A stretch of DNA of 13,258 nt from an uncultured Aquincola sp. (GTDB lineage: Bacteria; Pseudomonadota; Gammaproteobacteria; Burkholderiales; Burkholderiaceae), in assembly GCA_937883885.1 (NCBI GenBank), contig CAKZXL010000567.1, forward strand, positions 1 through 13,258. Reading direction: 5' to 3'. Under the pieces are notes generated by a model that searched no databases, was not told the origin of the DNA, and saw only the letters and a program-made list of their open reading frames with translations. Made by a program: the position numbers and the translations under genes. Shown here piece by piece: positions 6,475-13,258 of this stretch (position 1 is its first letter; the number at the start of each line of letters is the position of its first letter).

Positions 6475-6867
6475 ATGAGCATGAGTGATCCGATCGCCGA
6501 CATGCTGACTCGCATCCGCAACGCGCAGATGGTCGAGAAAGCCACGGTGACGATGCCTTCTTCGAAGCTGAAGGTGGCCATTGCCCAAGTCCTGAAGGAC
6601 GAGGGCTACATCGAGAATTTCGCCGTCAAGGGCGACGGCAAGGCCGAACTCGAAGTCGCGCTGAAGTACTACGCCGGCCGTCCGGTGATCGAGCGCATCG
6701 AGCGTGTCAGCCGTCCTGGCCTGCGGGTGTACCGCGGCCGCCACGACATCCCCCAGGTGATGAACGGCCTGGGTGTCGCCATCGTGACCACGCCGCGTGG
6801 CGTGATGACCGACCGCAAGGCACGTCAAGCCGGTATCGGCGGCGAAGTGCTCTGCTACGTCGCGTAA
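6475..6867 (+). CDS. rpsH: 30S ribosomal protein S8 (uS8)
   Basis: S8 is a primary 16S rRNA-binding protein (helix 21). In E. coli it also represses the spc operon by binding mRNA at the start of rplE. The product is 130 residues, as in E. coli. It starts [18 protein letters not shown] and contains [32 protein letters not shown] and the C-terminal RNA-binding block [26 protein letters not shown]. Two ATGs lie 6 nt apart; the first (6475) was chosen because AAGGAGAT at 6461-6468 is best spaced for it and the family begins MSM. Confidence 0.98.
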   Translation: MSMSDPIADMLTRIRNAQMVEKATVTMPSSKLKVAIAQVLKDEGYIENFAVKGDGKAELEVALKYYAGRPVIERIERVSRPGLRVYRGRHDIPQVMNGLGVAIVTTPRGVMTDRKARQAGIGGEVLCYVA

Positions 6868-6879
6868 GGGGAGTCTGAA

Positions 6880-7413
6880 ATGTCCCGCGTAGGAAAAATG
6901 CCGGTCGTCGTCCCGCAAGGCGTGGACGTGGCCATCAAGGACGACCAGATCGTCGTGAAGGGCGCGCTGGGTTCGCTGAGCCGCCCGGTGCACAACCTGG
7001 TCACCGTCAAGAGCGAAGGCGGCTCGCTGCTGGTCGCGCCGGCCGATGAATCGGCCGCTGCCAATGCGATGAGCGGCACCGTGCGCGCACTGCTGGCCAA
7101 CATGGTCAACGGCGTGAGCAAGGGCTTCGAGCGCAAGCTGACCCTGGTGGGCGTGGGCTTCCGTGCCCAGGCCGCCGGCCAGAAGCTGAACCTGCAGATC
7201 GGTTTCTCGCATCCCGTGGTCAAGGACATGCCTGCCGGCATCACCGTGACCACCCCGACGCAGACCGAAATCCTGATCAAGGGTGCAGACCGCCAGGTGG
7301 TCGGCCAGGTCGCCGCCGAAGTGCGCGCCTTCCGTCCGCCCGAGCCTTACAAGGGCAAGGGGATCCGCTACGCCGATGAGCGCGTGGTCCTCAAAGAGAC
7401 CAAGAAGAAGTAA
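6880..7413 (+). CDS. rplF: 50S ribosomal protein L6 (uL6)
   Basis: L6 lies near the factor-binding site and the sarcin-ricin loop. The product has 177 residues (E. coli 177). It has two homologous alpha-beta domains: the first begins [19 protein letters not shown], and the second contains the signature [24 protein letters not shown] at the end. [14 protein letters not shown] residues ([18 protein letters not shown]) match the family linker. AAGGGGAG before the ATG is a good ribosome binding site, 12 nt after rpsH. Confidence 0.98.
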   Translation: MSRVGKMPVVVPQGVDVAIKDDQIVVKGALGSLSRPVHNLVTVKSEGGSLLVAPADESAAANAMSGTVRALLANMVNGVSKGFERKLTLVGVGFRAQAAGQKLNLQIGFSHPVVKDMPAGITVTTPTQTEILIKGADRQVVGQVAAEVRAFRPPEPYKGKGIRYADERVVLKETKKK

Positions 7414-7427
7414 GGAGCGGCCAGATC

Positions 7428-7799
7428 ATGACAACGACGACCAAGAAGGAACAACGCCTGCGCCGCTCGCGGCAAACGCGTGTGCGCATCGCGATTCAAC
7501 GCGTTGCCCGCCTGACGGTGTTCCGCTCCAACCTGCACATCTACGCCAACCTGCTGTCCGACGACGGCACCAAGGTGCTGGCCAGCGCTTCGACTGCCGA
7601 GAAGGAAGTCCGCGAGCAGCTGGGTGGCGCCGGCAAGGGTGGCAACGCTGCAGCTGCCACGCTCGTGGGCAAGCGCATCGCCGAGAAGGCGAAGGCCGCC
7701 GGCATCGAGAAGGTGGCTTTCGACCGCGCTGGTTTTGCGTACCACGGCCGCGTGAAGGCTCTGGCAGACGCGGCGCGCGAAGCCGGCCTGCAGTTCTGA
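7428..7799 (+). CDS. rplR: 50S ribosomal protein L18 (uL18)
   Basis: L18 binds 5S rRNA and attaches it to the 50S subunit together with L5. The product has 123 residues (E. coli 117). The basic N-terminus [21 protein letters not shown] is the 5S-binding arm; the globular part contains [37 protein letters not shown] and the C-terminal [35 protein letters not shown] lies before the ATG. The gene follows rplF by 14 nt and precedes rpsE by 19 nt. Confidence 0.97.
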   Translation: MTTTTKKEQRLRRSRQTRVRIAIQRVARLTVFRSNLHIYANLLSDDGTKVLASASTAEKEVREQLGGAGKGGNAAAATLVGKRIAEKAKAAGIEKVAFDRAGFAYHGRVKALADAAREAGLQF

Positions 7800-7818
7800 T
7801 TGGATTGAGGAACTAAAC

Positions 7819-8337
7819 ATGGCGAAGTTTCAACCTCGCGCCCAGACCGAAGGCAATGACGACGGTCTGAAGGAAAAGATGATCGCGGTGAACCGCGTCA
7901 CCAAGGTGGTCAAGGGCGGCCGCACGCTGAGTTTCGCTGCGCTGACCGTGGTCGGTGACGGCGATGGCCGCATCGGCATGGGCAAGGGCAAGGCCAAGGA
8001 AGTGCCGGTCGCGGTGCAGAAGGCCATGGACTCGGCCCGCCGCAACATGGTCAAGGTCTCGCTGAAGAACGGCACCATCCACCACACGGTGCGTGGCGTT
8101 CACGGCGCTGCCAAGGTCATGATGGGCCCGGCCAAGCCTGGTGACGGCATCATCGCCGGCGGCCCGATGCGCGCCGTGTTCGAAGTGATGGGTGTGACGG
8201 ACATCGTGGCCAAGAGCTTCGGTTCCACCAACCCCTACAACATGGTTCGCGCCACGCTCGACGCGCTGAAGAACTCGACGACGCCTGCCTCGGTCGCTGC
8301 GAAGCGCGGCAAGACGGTCGAAGAGATCTTCAACTGA
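7819..8337 (+). CDS. rpsE: 30S ribosomal protein S5 (uS5)
   Basis: S5 lies at the mRNA entry site, contributes to decoding accuracy and helicase activity with S3 and S4, and is a site of spectinomycin resistance. The product is 172 residues (E. coli 167). The double-stranded-RNA-binding-like N-terminal domain contains [36 protein letters not shown]. The loop VVKGGR, where resistance changes arise, looks wild type. The C-terminal domain includes [25 protein letters not shown] provides the ribosome binding site. Normal spc position between rplR and rpmD. Confidence 0.98.
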   Translation: MAKFQPRAQTEGNDDGLKEKMIAVNRVTKVVKGGRTLSFAALTVVGDGDGRIGMGKGKAKEVPVAVQKAMDSARRNMVKVSLKNGTIHHTVRGVHGAAKVMMGPAKPGDGIIAGGPMRAVFEVMGVTDIVAKSFGSTNPYNMVRATLDALKNSTTPASVAAKRGKTVEEIFN

Positions 8338-8359
8338 GCCCGCGGACCGGAGAACTTTC

Positions 8360-8542
8360 ATGTCCGACAAGAAAACCCTGACCGTCAAGTTGGTCAAGAG
8401 CATCGCCGGTACCCGCCAGTCGCACCGTGACACGGTGCGTGGCCTGGGCCTGCGCAAGCTCAACAGCGAGCGCCAGCTGGAAGACACGCCTGCCGTGCGC
8501 GGCATGATCAACAAGGTCTCCTACCTCGTGAAGGTGCTGTGA
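8360..8542 (+). CDS. rpmD: 50S ribosomal protein L30 (uL30)
   Basis: L30 is a small 50S protein with a ferredoxin-like fold, not essential in all bacteria. The product is 60 residues (E. coli 59). It contains [46 protein letters not shown], with the invariant GL.L.K pattern. GGAGA at 8349-8353 precedes the ATG by 6 nt. The stop TGA shares its last base with the rplO ATG. Confidence 0.97.
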   Translation: MSDKKTLTVKLVKSIAGTRQSHRDTVRGLGLRKLNSERQLEDTPAVRGMINKVSYLVKVL

Positions 8543-8973
8543 TGCAACTCAACACGATCAAGCCGGGTAACGGCTCCAAGCATGCCAAGCGCCGTGTCGG
8601 CCGCGGCATCGGCTCGGGCCTGGGCAAGACCGCGGGTCGCGGCCACAAGGGTCAGAAGTCCCGTGCGGGCGGCTACCACAAGGTCGGCTTCGAAGGCGGC
8701 CAGATGCCGCTGCAGCGTCGCCTGCCCAAGCGCGGCTTCAAGTCGCACTCGCTGAAGTACAACGCCGAGATCACGCTGGCCGACCTGGAAGCGCTGGGCG
8801 CCGACGAGGTCACGCTGGTGGGCCTGAAGCAAGCTGGCCTGGTGGGCGAGCTGGCCAAGGTCGTCAAGGTGATCAAGTCGGGTGAGCTGACCAAGAAGGT
8901 TTCGCTGCACGGCATTGGCGCCACCGCTGGCGCCAAGGCTGCGATCGAAGCCGCGGGCGGCTCGCTGGCCTGA
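8542..8973 (+). CDS. rplO: 50S ribosomal protein L15 (uL15)
   Basis: L15 threads a long glycine- and arginine-rich N-terminal arm into 23S rRNA and helps late 50S assembly. The product has 143 residues (E. coli 144). The arm is clear: [29 protein letters not shown] at about residues 16-44, followed by [20 protein letters not shown]. The C-terminal globular part ends [18 protein letters not shown]. The ATG at 8542 gives the family start MQLNTIKPG; a GTG one codon upstream would only add a residue and sits inside the rpmD stop region. The TGATG overlap with rpmD suggests coupling. Confidence 0.97.
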   Translation: MQLNTIKPGNGSKHAKRRVGRGIGSGLGKTAGRGHKGQKSRAGGYHKVGFEGGQMPLQRRLPKRGFKSHSLKYNAEITLADLEALGADEVTLVGLKQAGLVGELAKVVKVIKSGELTKKVSLHGIGATAGAKAAIEAAGGSLA

Positions 8974-9000
8974 TAGGCCAAGCAGCAAGGACAAGTCCGA

Positions 9001-10311
9001 GTGGCAACCAACGCCAATCAGCTGGCCAAGAGCGGCAAGTTCGGTGACCTGCGTCGCCGGCTCGTGTTCCTGCTGCTGGCCCTGGTCGTCTACCGCATCG
9101 GCGCTCACGTGCCGGTGCCCGGTATCGACCCGGTGCAACTGCAGCAGCTGTTCAAGAGCCAGAGCGGCGGCATCCTGAACCTGTTCAACATGTTCTCGGG
9201 CGGGGCGCTGTCGCGCTTCACCGTGTTCGCGTTGGGCATCATGCCGTACATCTCGGCGTCGATCATCATGCAGTTGATGACCTACGTCGTGCCCACGCTC
9301 GAAGCCCTCAAGAAGGAAGGCGAGTCCGGCCGCCGGAAGATCACGCAGTACACGCGCTACGGCACGTTGGGTCTGGCGATCTTCCAGTCGCTGGGTATCG
9401 CGTTGGCGTTGGAAGGCTCGCCGGGTCTGGTGCTCGCACCGGGTTTCGGTTTCCGCCTGACGACGGTGGTGAGCCTGGTGGCCGGCACCATGTTCCTGAT
9501 GTGGCTGGGTGAGCAGATCACCGAGCGCGGTCTGGGCAACGGCATCTCGATCCTGATCTTCGGGGGTATCGCCGCGGGTCTGCCGAGTGCGGTGGGCGGC
9601 CTGTTCGAGCTGGTGCGCACCGGGGCGATGAGCATCATCGCGTCGCTGTTCATCATCGCGATCATCGTGCTGGTGACCTTTGCCGTGGTGTTCGTCGAGC
9701 GGGGTCAGCGCAAGATCCTGGTCAACTATGCCAAGCGCCAGGTCGGCAACAAGGTGTACGGTGGCCAGTCTTCGCACCTGCCGCTGAAGCTGAACATGTC
9801 GGGCGTGATCCCGCCGATCTTCGCGTCGTCGATCATCCTGCTGCCGGCGACGGTGGTGGGCTGGTTCGCCACCGGTCATGGTCTGCAGTGGCTGAAGGAC
9901 ATCTCGTCGGCGCTGTCGCCGGGACAGCCGATCTACGTGATGCTGTATGCCGCGATGATCGTGTTCTTCTGCTTCTTCTACACGGCGCTGGTGTTCAACA
10001 GCCGTGAGACCGCAGACAACCTGAAGAAGAGCGGCGCGTTCATCCCTGGCATTCGCCCGGGTGACCAGACCGCCCGGTACATCGATCGGATCTTGTCGCG
10101 CCTGACGCTGGCCGGCGCCGTGTACATCACGGCGGTCTGCCTGCTGCCCGAGTTCCTGGTGCTGAAGTACAACGTGCCGTTCTACTTCGGTGGAACGTCG
10201 TTGCTGATCATCGTTGTGGTGACCATGGATTTCTGGGCCCAGGTCCAGAGCTATGTGATGAGTCAGCAGTATGAGTCGTTGCTGAAGAAGGCCAACTTCA
10301 AGGCAAGCTGA
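9001..10311 (+). CDS. secY: Preprotein translocase channel subunit SecY
   Basis: SecY is the inner-membrane pore of the SecYEG translocon for secreted and membrane proteins. The product is 436 residues (E. coli 443). Ten hydrophobic segments are visible, roughly at residues 20-37, 73-95, 119-138, 152-171, 181-200, 210-233, 267-289, 311-333, 366-385 and 396-415. A plug region lies near 55-70 ([15 protein letters not shown]). Family motifs include [27 protein letters not shown] and the cytoplasmic loop [23 protein letters not shown] near residues 332-354, where SecA and the ribosome dock. The start is GTG, with AAGGA at 8987-8991; no ATG fits. It is the usual last gene of the spc operon. Confidence 0.98.
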   Translation: MATNANQLAKSGKFGDLRRRLVFLLLALVVYRIGAHVPVPGIDPVQLQQLFKSQSGGILNLFNMFSGGALSRFTVFALGIMPYISASIIMQLMTYVVPTLEALKKEGESGRRKITQYTRYGTLGLAIFQSLGIALALEGSPGLVLAPGFGFRLTTVVSLVAGTMFLMWLGEQITERGLGNGISILIFGGIAAGLPSAVGGLFELVRTGAMSIIASLFIIAIIVLVTFAVVFVERGQRKILVNYAKRQVGNKVYGGQSSHLPLKLNMSGVIPPIFASSIILLPATVVGWFATGHGLQWLKDISSALSPGQPIYVMLYAAMIVFFCFFYTALVFNSRETADNLKKSGAFIPGIRPGDQTARYIDRILSRLTLAGAVYITAVCLLPEFLVLKYNVPFYFGGTSLLIIVVVTMDFWAQVQSYVMSQQYESLLKKANFKAS

Positions 10312-10324
10312 AGCGCGAGACCGT

Positions 10325-10543
10325 ATGGCAAAAGACGATGTCATCCAGATGCAGGGGGAGATCCTTGAAAACCTCCCCAACGCAACCTTCCGTGTGAAGC
10401 TCGAGAACGGCCACGTGGTTCTCGGACATATCTCCGGAAAGATGCGCATGCATTACATCCGCATTCTTCCCGGCGACAAGGTCACCGTGGAGCTCACCCC
10501 GTACGACTTGAGCCGGGCACGCATTGTGTTCCGCGCGAAATAA
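10325..10543 (+). CDS. infA: Translation initiation factor IF-1
   Basis: IF1 is a small OB-fold (S1-like) protein that occupies the 30S A site during initiation. The product has 72 residues, exactly the family length, starting [24 protein letters not shown] and containing [28 protein letters not shown]. The ribosome binding site is mediocre (GAAGCGCGAGA upstream). Its place between secY and rpmJ is typical of betaproteobacteria and of Gram-positives; E. coli has infA elsewhere. Many betaproteobacteria carry a second infA copy; this is the cluster copy. Its opening codons are less GC-rich than those of the neighbours, which is common at start regions. Confidence 0.97.
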   Translation: MAKDDVIQMQGEILENLPNATFRVKLENGHVVLGHISGKMRMHYIRILPGDKVTVELTPYDLSRARIVFRAK

Positions 10544-10553
10544 GGAGAAGACC

Positions 10554-10667
10554 ATGAAAGTTGCAGCATCGGTCAAGAAGATGTGTCGCAATTGCAAGAT
10601 CATCCGCCGCAAGGGCGTGGTGCGTGTGATCTGTACCGACCCGCGCCACAAGCAGCGCCAGGGTTGA
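10554..10667 (+). CDS. rpmJ: 50S ribosomal protein L36 (bL36), zinc-binding form
   Basis: L36 is the smallest 50S protein and binds 23S rRNA near the L7/L12 stalk base. The frame encodes 37 residues: [20 protein letters not shown], then [17 protein letters not shown]. The zinc ribbon ligands are all present (Cys11, Cys14, Cys27 and His32), so this is the C-plus form. AAGGAGAAG at the end of infA provides a strong ribosome binding site 10 nt after the infA stop. It lies between infA and rpsM, the standard position. Confidence 0.97.
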   Translation: MKVAASVKKMCRNCKIIRRKGVVRVICTDPRHKQRQG

Positions 10668-10696
10668 TCAGCGCCGAACCAGATTAAGAGGACACC

Positions 10697-11062
10697 ATGG
10701 CACGCATTGCTGGTATCAATATTCCGCCGCACAAGCACACCGAGATCGGCCTGACGTCGATCTACGGCATCGGTCGCACGACCGCGCAGAAGATCTGTGT
10801 GGCGGCTGGCATCGAGTTCAACAAGAAGGTCAAGGACCTGACCGACGCCGACCTGGAAAAGATCCGGGACGAAATCGGCCGCATGACGATCGAAGGCGAC
10901 CTGCGTCGCGAACAGTCGATCAACATCAAGCGTCTGATGGACCTGGGCTGCTACCGCGGCATGCGTCATCGCCGTGGTCTGCCGCTGCGTGGTCAGCGCA
11001 CCAAGACCAACGCCCGCACCCGCAAGGGTCCGCGCAAGTCCGGCGCGCTGGTCAAGAAGTGA
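10697..11062 (+). CDS. rpsM: 30S ribosomal protein S13 (uS13)
   Basis: S13 is in the 30S head, forms intersubunit bridges B1a/B1b with L5 and touches P-site tRNA with its basic tail. The product has 121 residues (E. coli 118). It starts [34 protein letters not shown], and ends with the family signature [32 protein letters not shown] plus a short tail. GAGGA at 10688-10692 precedes the ATG. Only 29 nt separate it from rpmJ, so there is no long alpha-operon leader of the E. coli type directly upstream. Confidence 0.98.
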   Translation: MARIAGINIPPHKHTEIGLTSIYGIGRTTAQKICVAAGIEFNKKVKDLTDADLEKIRDEIGRMTIEGDLRREQSINIKRLMDLGCYRGMRHRRGLPLRGQRTKTNARTRKGPRKSGALVKK

Positions 11063-11097
11063 TCGACGCGGTCGGCAACGGATTCAAGGATTAAGAC

Positions 11098-11502
11098 ATG
11101 GCCAAGGCACCCAACAACAGCGCAGCGCGTCGTGTGAGCAAGAAGGTCCGCAAGAACATTGCGGACGGCATCGCCCACGTGCACGCGTCGTTCAACAACA
11201 CCATCATCACGATCACGGACCGTCAAGGCGGCGCGCTGTCGTGGGCCTCGAGCGGCGGCCAGGGCTTCAAGGGTTCGCGCAAGAGCACCCCGTTCGCGGC
11301 CCAGGTGGCGGCGGAGACGGCCGGTCGTGCTGCGCAGGAACAAGGCATCAAGAACCTCGACGTGCGGATCAAGGGCCCGGGCCCCGGCCGTGAGTCGTCG
11401 GTGCGCGCGCTGGCCTCGCTGGGCATCCGCATCACGTCGATCTCCGACGTGACGCCCGTGCCGCACAACGGCTGCCGTCCGCAAAAGCGTCGCCGCATCT
11501 AA
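11098..11502 (+). CDS. rpsK: 30S ribosomal protein S11 (uS11)
   Basis: S11 lines the 30S platform next to the mRNA exit channel and the Shine-Dalgarno helix. The product is 134 residues (E. coli 129), the surplus being a polar N-terminus. Core signatures are [62 protein letters not shown] and the C-terminal [25 protein letters not shown] lies before the ATG. It is 35 nt after rpsM. The 132 nt that follow it before rpsD hold strong hairpins, unlike the short rpsK-rpsD gap of E. coli. Confidence 0.98.
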   Translation: MAKAPNNSAARRVSKKVRKNIADGIAHVHASFNNTIITITDRQGGALSWASSGGQGFKGSRKSTPFAAQVAAETAGRAAQEQGIKNLDVRIKGPGPGRESSVRALASLGIRITSISDVTPVPHNGCRPQKRRRI

Positions 11503-11503
11503 G

Positions 11504-11521
11504 CGACGCACCCCCGCGTCG
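11504..11521 (+). promoter_or_regulatory. Hairpin A of the rpsK-rpsD gap
   Basis: CGACGC (11504-11509) and GCGTCG (11516-11521) form a perfect 6-bp stem with the loop ACCCCC. Its right arm uses bases that the next, larger hairpin (11517-11546) also needs, so the two structures exclude each other. Confidence 0.5.
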
Positions 11522-11549
11522 GTAGCGTCCCCGGGCGCTGCCGACGTTT
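11517..11549 (+). terminator. Hairpin B of the rpsK-rpsD gap; candidate weak terminator or attenuator
   Basis: Arms 11517-11527 and 11536-11546 pair over 11 positions, one being U-G (T11523 with G11540), around the 8-nt loop TCCCCGGG, and are followed by TTTGTCCTT. The stem is strong but the T run is short, so termination is probably partial. It begins 14 nt after the rpsK stop. A regulatory switch with the overlapping hairpin at 11504-11521 is possible but not shown. Confidence 0.5.
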
Positions 11550-11551
11550 GT

Positions 11552-11565
11552 CCTTCAGCCCACCG
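11552..11565 (+). repeat. 14-nt direct repeat, copy 2 (rpsD leader)
   Basis: CCTTCAGCCCACCG is identical to 4651-4664 in the spc leader and lies immediately after the hairpin B tail. See that entry for the comparison. Confidence 0.7.
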
Positions 11566-11592
11566 TTCGCGCCGTGACGTCGGCCCGGACTC

Positions 11593-11613
11593 GCGCGGCA
11601 CCGCTGGCCGCGT
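11593..11613 (+). promoter_or_regulatory. Hairpin just upstream of the rpsD ribosome binding site
   Basis: CGCGGC (11594-11599) pairs with GCCGCG (11607-11612) around a 7-nt loop, extendable by one G-U pair. It ends about 11 nt before the AAGGA at 11623-11627 and leaves that site unpaired. No convincing sigma70 promoter is visible between rpsK and rpsD. Confidence 0.4.
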
Positions 11614-11634
11614 CAGATAAACAAGGAAAACCAA

Positions 11635-12258
11635 GTGGCACGTTACCTCGGCCCCAAGGCCAAACTGTCCCGCCGTGAAGGCACCGACCTCTACCTGAAG
11701 AGCGCCCGTCGCCCCATCGGCGACAAGGCCAAGTTCGACAGCAAGCCGGGCCAGCACGGCCGCACCAGCGGTTCGCGTACCAGCGACTTCGGCCTGCAGC
11801 TGCGTGAAAAGCAGAAGGTCAAGCGCATGTATGGCGTGCTGGAGCGCCAGTTCCGCCGCTACTTCGAGGAAGCCGAGCGCCGCCGTGGCAACACCGGTAC
11901 CAACCTGCTGACGCTGCTGGAATCGCGCCTGGACAACGTGGTGTACCGCATGGGCTTCGGCTCGACCCGCGCGGAAGCCCGCCAGCTGGTGTCGCACAAG
12001 TCGATCACCGTCAACGGCCAGGTGGTGAACATCGCTTCGTACATGGTCAAGGCCGGTGACGTGGTCGCCGTGCGCGAAAAGGCCAAGAAGCAGCTGCGCG
12101 TGACCGAAGCGCTGAAGCTGGCCGAGTCGATCGGCATGCCGGCCTGGGTCGAAGTGAATGCATCCAAGCTGGAAGGCGTCTTCAAGAAGACCCCGGACCG
12201 CGACGAATTCGGCGCCGAGATCAAGGAAGCGCTGATCGTGGAACTGTATTCGCGCTGA
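11635..12258 (+). CDS. rpsD: 30S ribosomal protein S4 (uS4), zinc-free form
   Basis: S4 is a primary 16S rRNA-binding protein that starts 30S body assembly and affects decoding accuracy. In E. coli it represses the alpha operon by binding a leader pseudoknot before rpsM. The product has 207 residues (E. coli 206), with [23 protein letters not shown] at the N-terminus and the S4 RNA-binding domain around residues 97-160 ([40 protein letters not shown]). No cysteine occurs, so the N-terminal zinc knuckle of some bacterial S4 proteins is absent. The start is GTG at 11635, fixed by homology and by ACAAGGAAAA upstream. It is set apart from rpsK by 132 nt and from rpoA by a terminator. Confidence 0.98.
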   Translation: MARYLGPKAKLSRREGTDLYLKSARRPIGDKAKFDSKPGQHGRTSGSRTSDFGLQLREKQKVKRMYGVLERQFRRYFEEAERRRGNTGTNLLTLLESRLDNVVYRMGFGSTRAEARQLVSHKSITVNGQVVNIASYMVKAGDVVAVREKAKKQLRVTEALKLAESIGMPAWVEVNASKLEGVFKKTPDRDEFGAEIKEALIVELYSR

Positions 12259-12270
12259 TCACTGCGCCTG

Positions 12271-12312
12271 ACGCGCGTGCGGCCTGCGGGCCGCTCGCGC
12301 GCGTTTTGTTTT
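12271..12312 (+). terminator. Intrinsic terminator between rpsD and rpoA
   Basis: The outer arms ACGCGCG (12271-12277) and CGCGCGT (12298-12304) pair perfectly; an inner stem GCGGCC/GGCCGC (12279-12284 with 12289-12294) caps it with a TGCG tetraloop, leaving a small internal loop. The helix runs into TTTTGTTTT (12304-12312). It starts 13 nt after the rpsD stop. This is a strong canonical terminator; how much RNA polymerase reads through into rpoA is unknown. Confidence 0.85.
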
Positions 12313-12313
12313 C

Positions 12314-12344
12314 GGCCGCTGTGTTTGCCGGGCACGCAGCGGTC
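12314..12344 (+). promoter_or_regulatory. Second strong hairpin, in the rpsD-rpoA gap
   Basis: Arms 12314-12324 and 12334-12344 pair over 11 positions with two G-U pairs around the 9-nt loop TTGCCGGGC. No T run follows, so it is not a terminator on the plus strand. It may protect or regulate the rpoA transcript. The rest of the gap (12345-12415) has only weak promoter-like matches: a TTGCAA at 12345-12350 without a well-spaced -10 box. An rpoA promoter is expected here but cannot be assigned. Confidence 0.5.
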
Positions 12345-12415
12345 TTGCAAGGCCCGACATGTCCATCAGCCTTATCGGTGTAACGAGCCGAGGGTATTGA
12401 CAGGAACACCACTCA

Positions 12416-13258
12416 ATGCAAACCAATCTGCTGAAACCCAAAGCCATCCAAGTCGAGCCGTTGGGCGATCGCCGTGCCAAGGTGACGCTCGAGCCGTTCG
12501 AGCGGGGCTATGGGCACACGCTGGGCAACGCCCTGCGTCGTGTGCTGCTGTCCTCGATGGTGGGTTATGCGCCGACGGAAGTCACCATCGCCGGCGTGCT
12601 GCACGAGTACTCCACTGTCGACGGCGTTCAGGAAGATGTGGTGCACATCATGCTGAACCTGAAGGGCGTGACCTTCAAGTTGCACAACCGCGACGAAGTG
12701 ACGCTGGTGCTGCGCAAGGAAGGCGAGGGCCCGGTCACGGCCGGCGACATCCAGACGCCGCATGACGTCGAGGTGATCAACCCCGACCACGTGATCGCCC
12801 ACCTGGCCAAGGGCGGCAAGCTCGACATGCAGATCAAGGTGGAGAAGGGCCGCGGCTATGTGCCGGGCAACCTCCGCCGCTTCGGCGACGAGCCCACCAA
12901 GGCCATCGGCCGCATCGTGCTGGACGCTTCCTTCTCGCCCGTGCGCCGCGTGAGCTACGCCGTGGAGAACGCCCGCGTCGAGCAGCGCACCGACCTGGAC
13001 AAGCTGGTGATGGAGATCGAGACCAACGGTGCGATCAGCCCCGAGGAAGCGATCCGCGCGTCGGCCAAGATCCTGGTCGAGCAGCTGGTGGTCTTCGCAC
13101 AGCTGCCGCACGAAGACGGCGAGATCTTCCAGGCGCCGACCGCGCCGCGCGCCGGCGGCAACTTCGACCCGATCCTGCTGCGCCCCGTGGACGAGCTCGA
13201 GCTGACGGTGCGTTCGGCCAACTGCCTGAAGGCCGAAAACATCTACTACATCGGCGAC
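12416..13258 (+). CDS. rpoA: DNA-directed RNA polymerase alpha subunit; 3' end outside window
   Basis: Alpha dimerises to scaffold assembly of RNA polymerase; its C-terminal domain binds UP elements and activators. The frame is open for 281 codons to the window edge, of about 325-330 expected. The N-terminal domain shows [62 protein letters not shown] and [20 protein letters not shown]. After a short linker (about residues 229-246), the C-terminal domain begins [25 protein letters not shown]; Arg266 is the equivalent of the DNA-contacting Arg265 of E. coli. The ATG follows CAGGAACACC. It is separated from rpsD by 157 nt containing a terminator and a hairpin. No frameshift is visible. Confidence 0.98.
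   Translation, partial: MQTNLLKPKAIQVEPLGDRRAKVTLEPFERGYGHTLGNALRRVLLSSMVGYAPTEVTIAGVLHEYSTVDGVQEDVVHIMLNLKGVTFKLHNRDEVTLVLRKEGEGPVTAGDIQTPHDVEVINPDHVIAHLAKGGKLDMQIKVEKGRGYVPGNLRRFGDEPTKAIGRIVLDASFSPVRRVSYAVENARVEQRTDLDKLVMEIETNGAISPEEAIRASAKILVEQLVVFAQLPHEDGEIFQAPTAPRAGGNFDPILLRPVDELELTVRSANCLKAENIYYIGD

Noticed and set aside
8539..8541. GTG start for rplO one codon upstream of the ATG
   Set aside because: The ATG at 8542 gives the conserved N-terminus and the common TGATG overlap with rpmD.
8521..10449. A 642-codon open frame on the minus strand
   Set aside because: It lies antisense to rplO, secY and infA, is rich in His, Arg, Gln and Asp as expected from reverse reading of GC-rich codons, and shows no known domain. 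It is a shadow.
12397..12402. TTGACA just before rpoA, first taken as a -35 box
   Set aside because: It is only 14 nt from the start codon and has no -10 box at 16-18 bp; transcription from it would start inside rpoA.
12277..12765. 162-codon plus-strand frame across the rpsD-rpoA gap
   Set aside because: It crosses the terminator and then runs out of frame over conserved rpoA sequence, with frame-shifted composition and no family match.
1..13258. Search by eye for mobile elements, CRISPR arrays, tRNAs, phage genes or frameshifts
   Set aside because: No array of repeats, transposase, integrase, tRNA-like sequence or broken conserved gene was seen; all gaps over 90 nt are accounted for in the feature list.

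Overview
This window is the conserved S10-spc-alpha ribosomal protein cluster of a high-GC betaproteobacterium. It holds 27 plus-strand genes with almost no spare DNA. Three things point to Burkholderiales: third positions are dominated by G and C; the order secY-infA-rpmJ-rpsM is typical of betaproteobacteria, whereas E. coli keeps infA elsewhere; and the proteins resemble Burkholderiales forms closely. The arginine/glycine-rich tail on S3 and a redoxin gene between rpsQ and rplN suggest the Leptothrix/Rubrivivax/Roseateles/Comamonadaceae side of the order. That finer placement is inference from memory, not a search.

Layout. Positions 2-3949 carry the distal S10 operon: rplD (5' end cut off by the window), rplW, rplB, rpsS, rplV, rpsC, rplP, rpmC, rpsQ. 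A strong intrinsic terminator follows at 3964-4004. Positions 4045-4566 hold a single Prx5-type peroxiredoxin gene with its own terminator at 4577-4603. The -35 box of a near-consensus sigma70 promoter lies inside that terminator hairpin. This promoter (4587-4616) should start the spc operon after a leader of about 160 nt: rplN, rplX, rplE, rpsN, rpsH, rplF, rplR, rpsE, rpmD, rplO, secY (4786-10311). infA, rpmJ, rpsM and rpsK follow with no visible promoter or terminator. A structured 132-nt gap precedes rpsD. A terminator and a further hairpin separate rpsD from rpoA, which runs off the right edge at codon 281.

Together the genes build both ribosomal subunits, the SecY translocon channel, initiation factor IF1 and the RNA polymerase alpha subunit. 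Many junctions overlap (ATGA or TAATG) or have gaps under 15 nt, which fits translational coupling.

The coding content is orthodox, and I see no mobile element, CRISPR array, tRNA, defence system or broken gene. Most of the interest is in the non-coding gaps: a fused terminator/promoter with a palindrome on its -10 box; competing hairpins before rpsD; a 14-nt sequence shared by the spc and rpsD leaders; and a terminator that separates rpoA from rpsD. The S3 and L5 terminal extensions and the peroxiredoxin insertion are the notable protein-level features.
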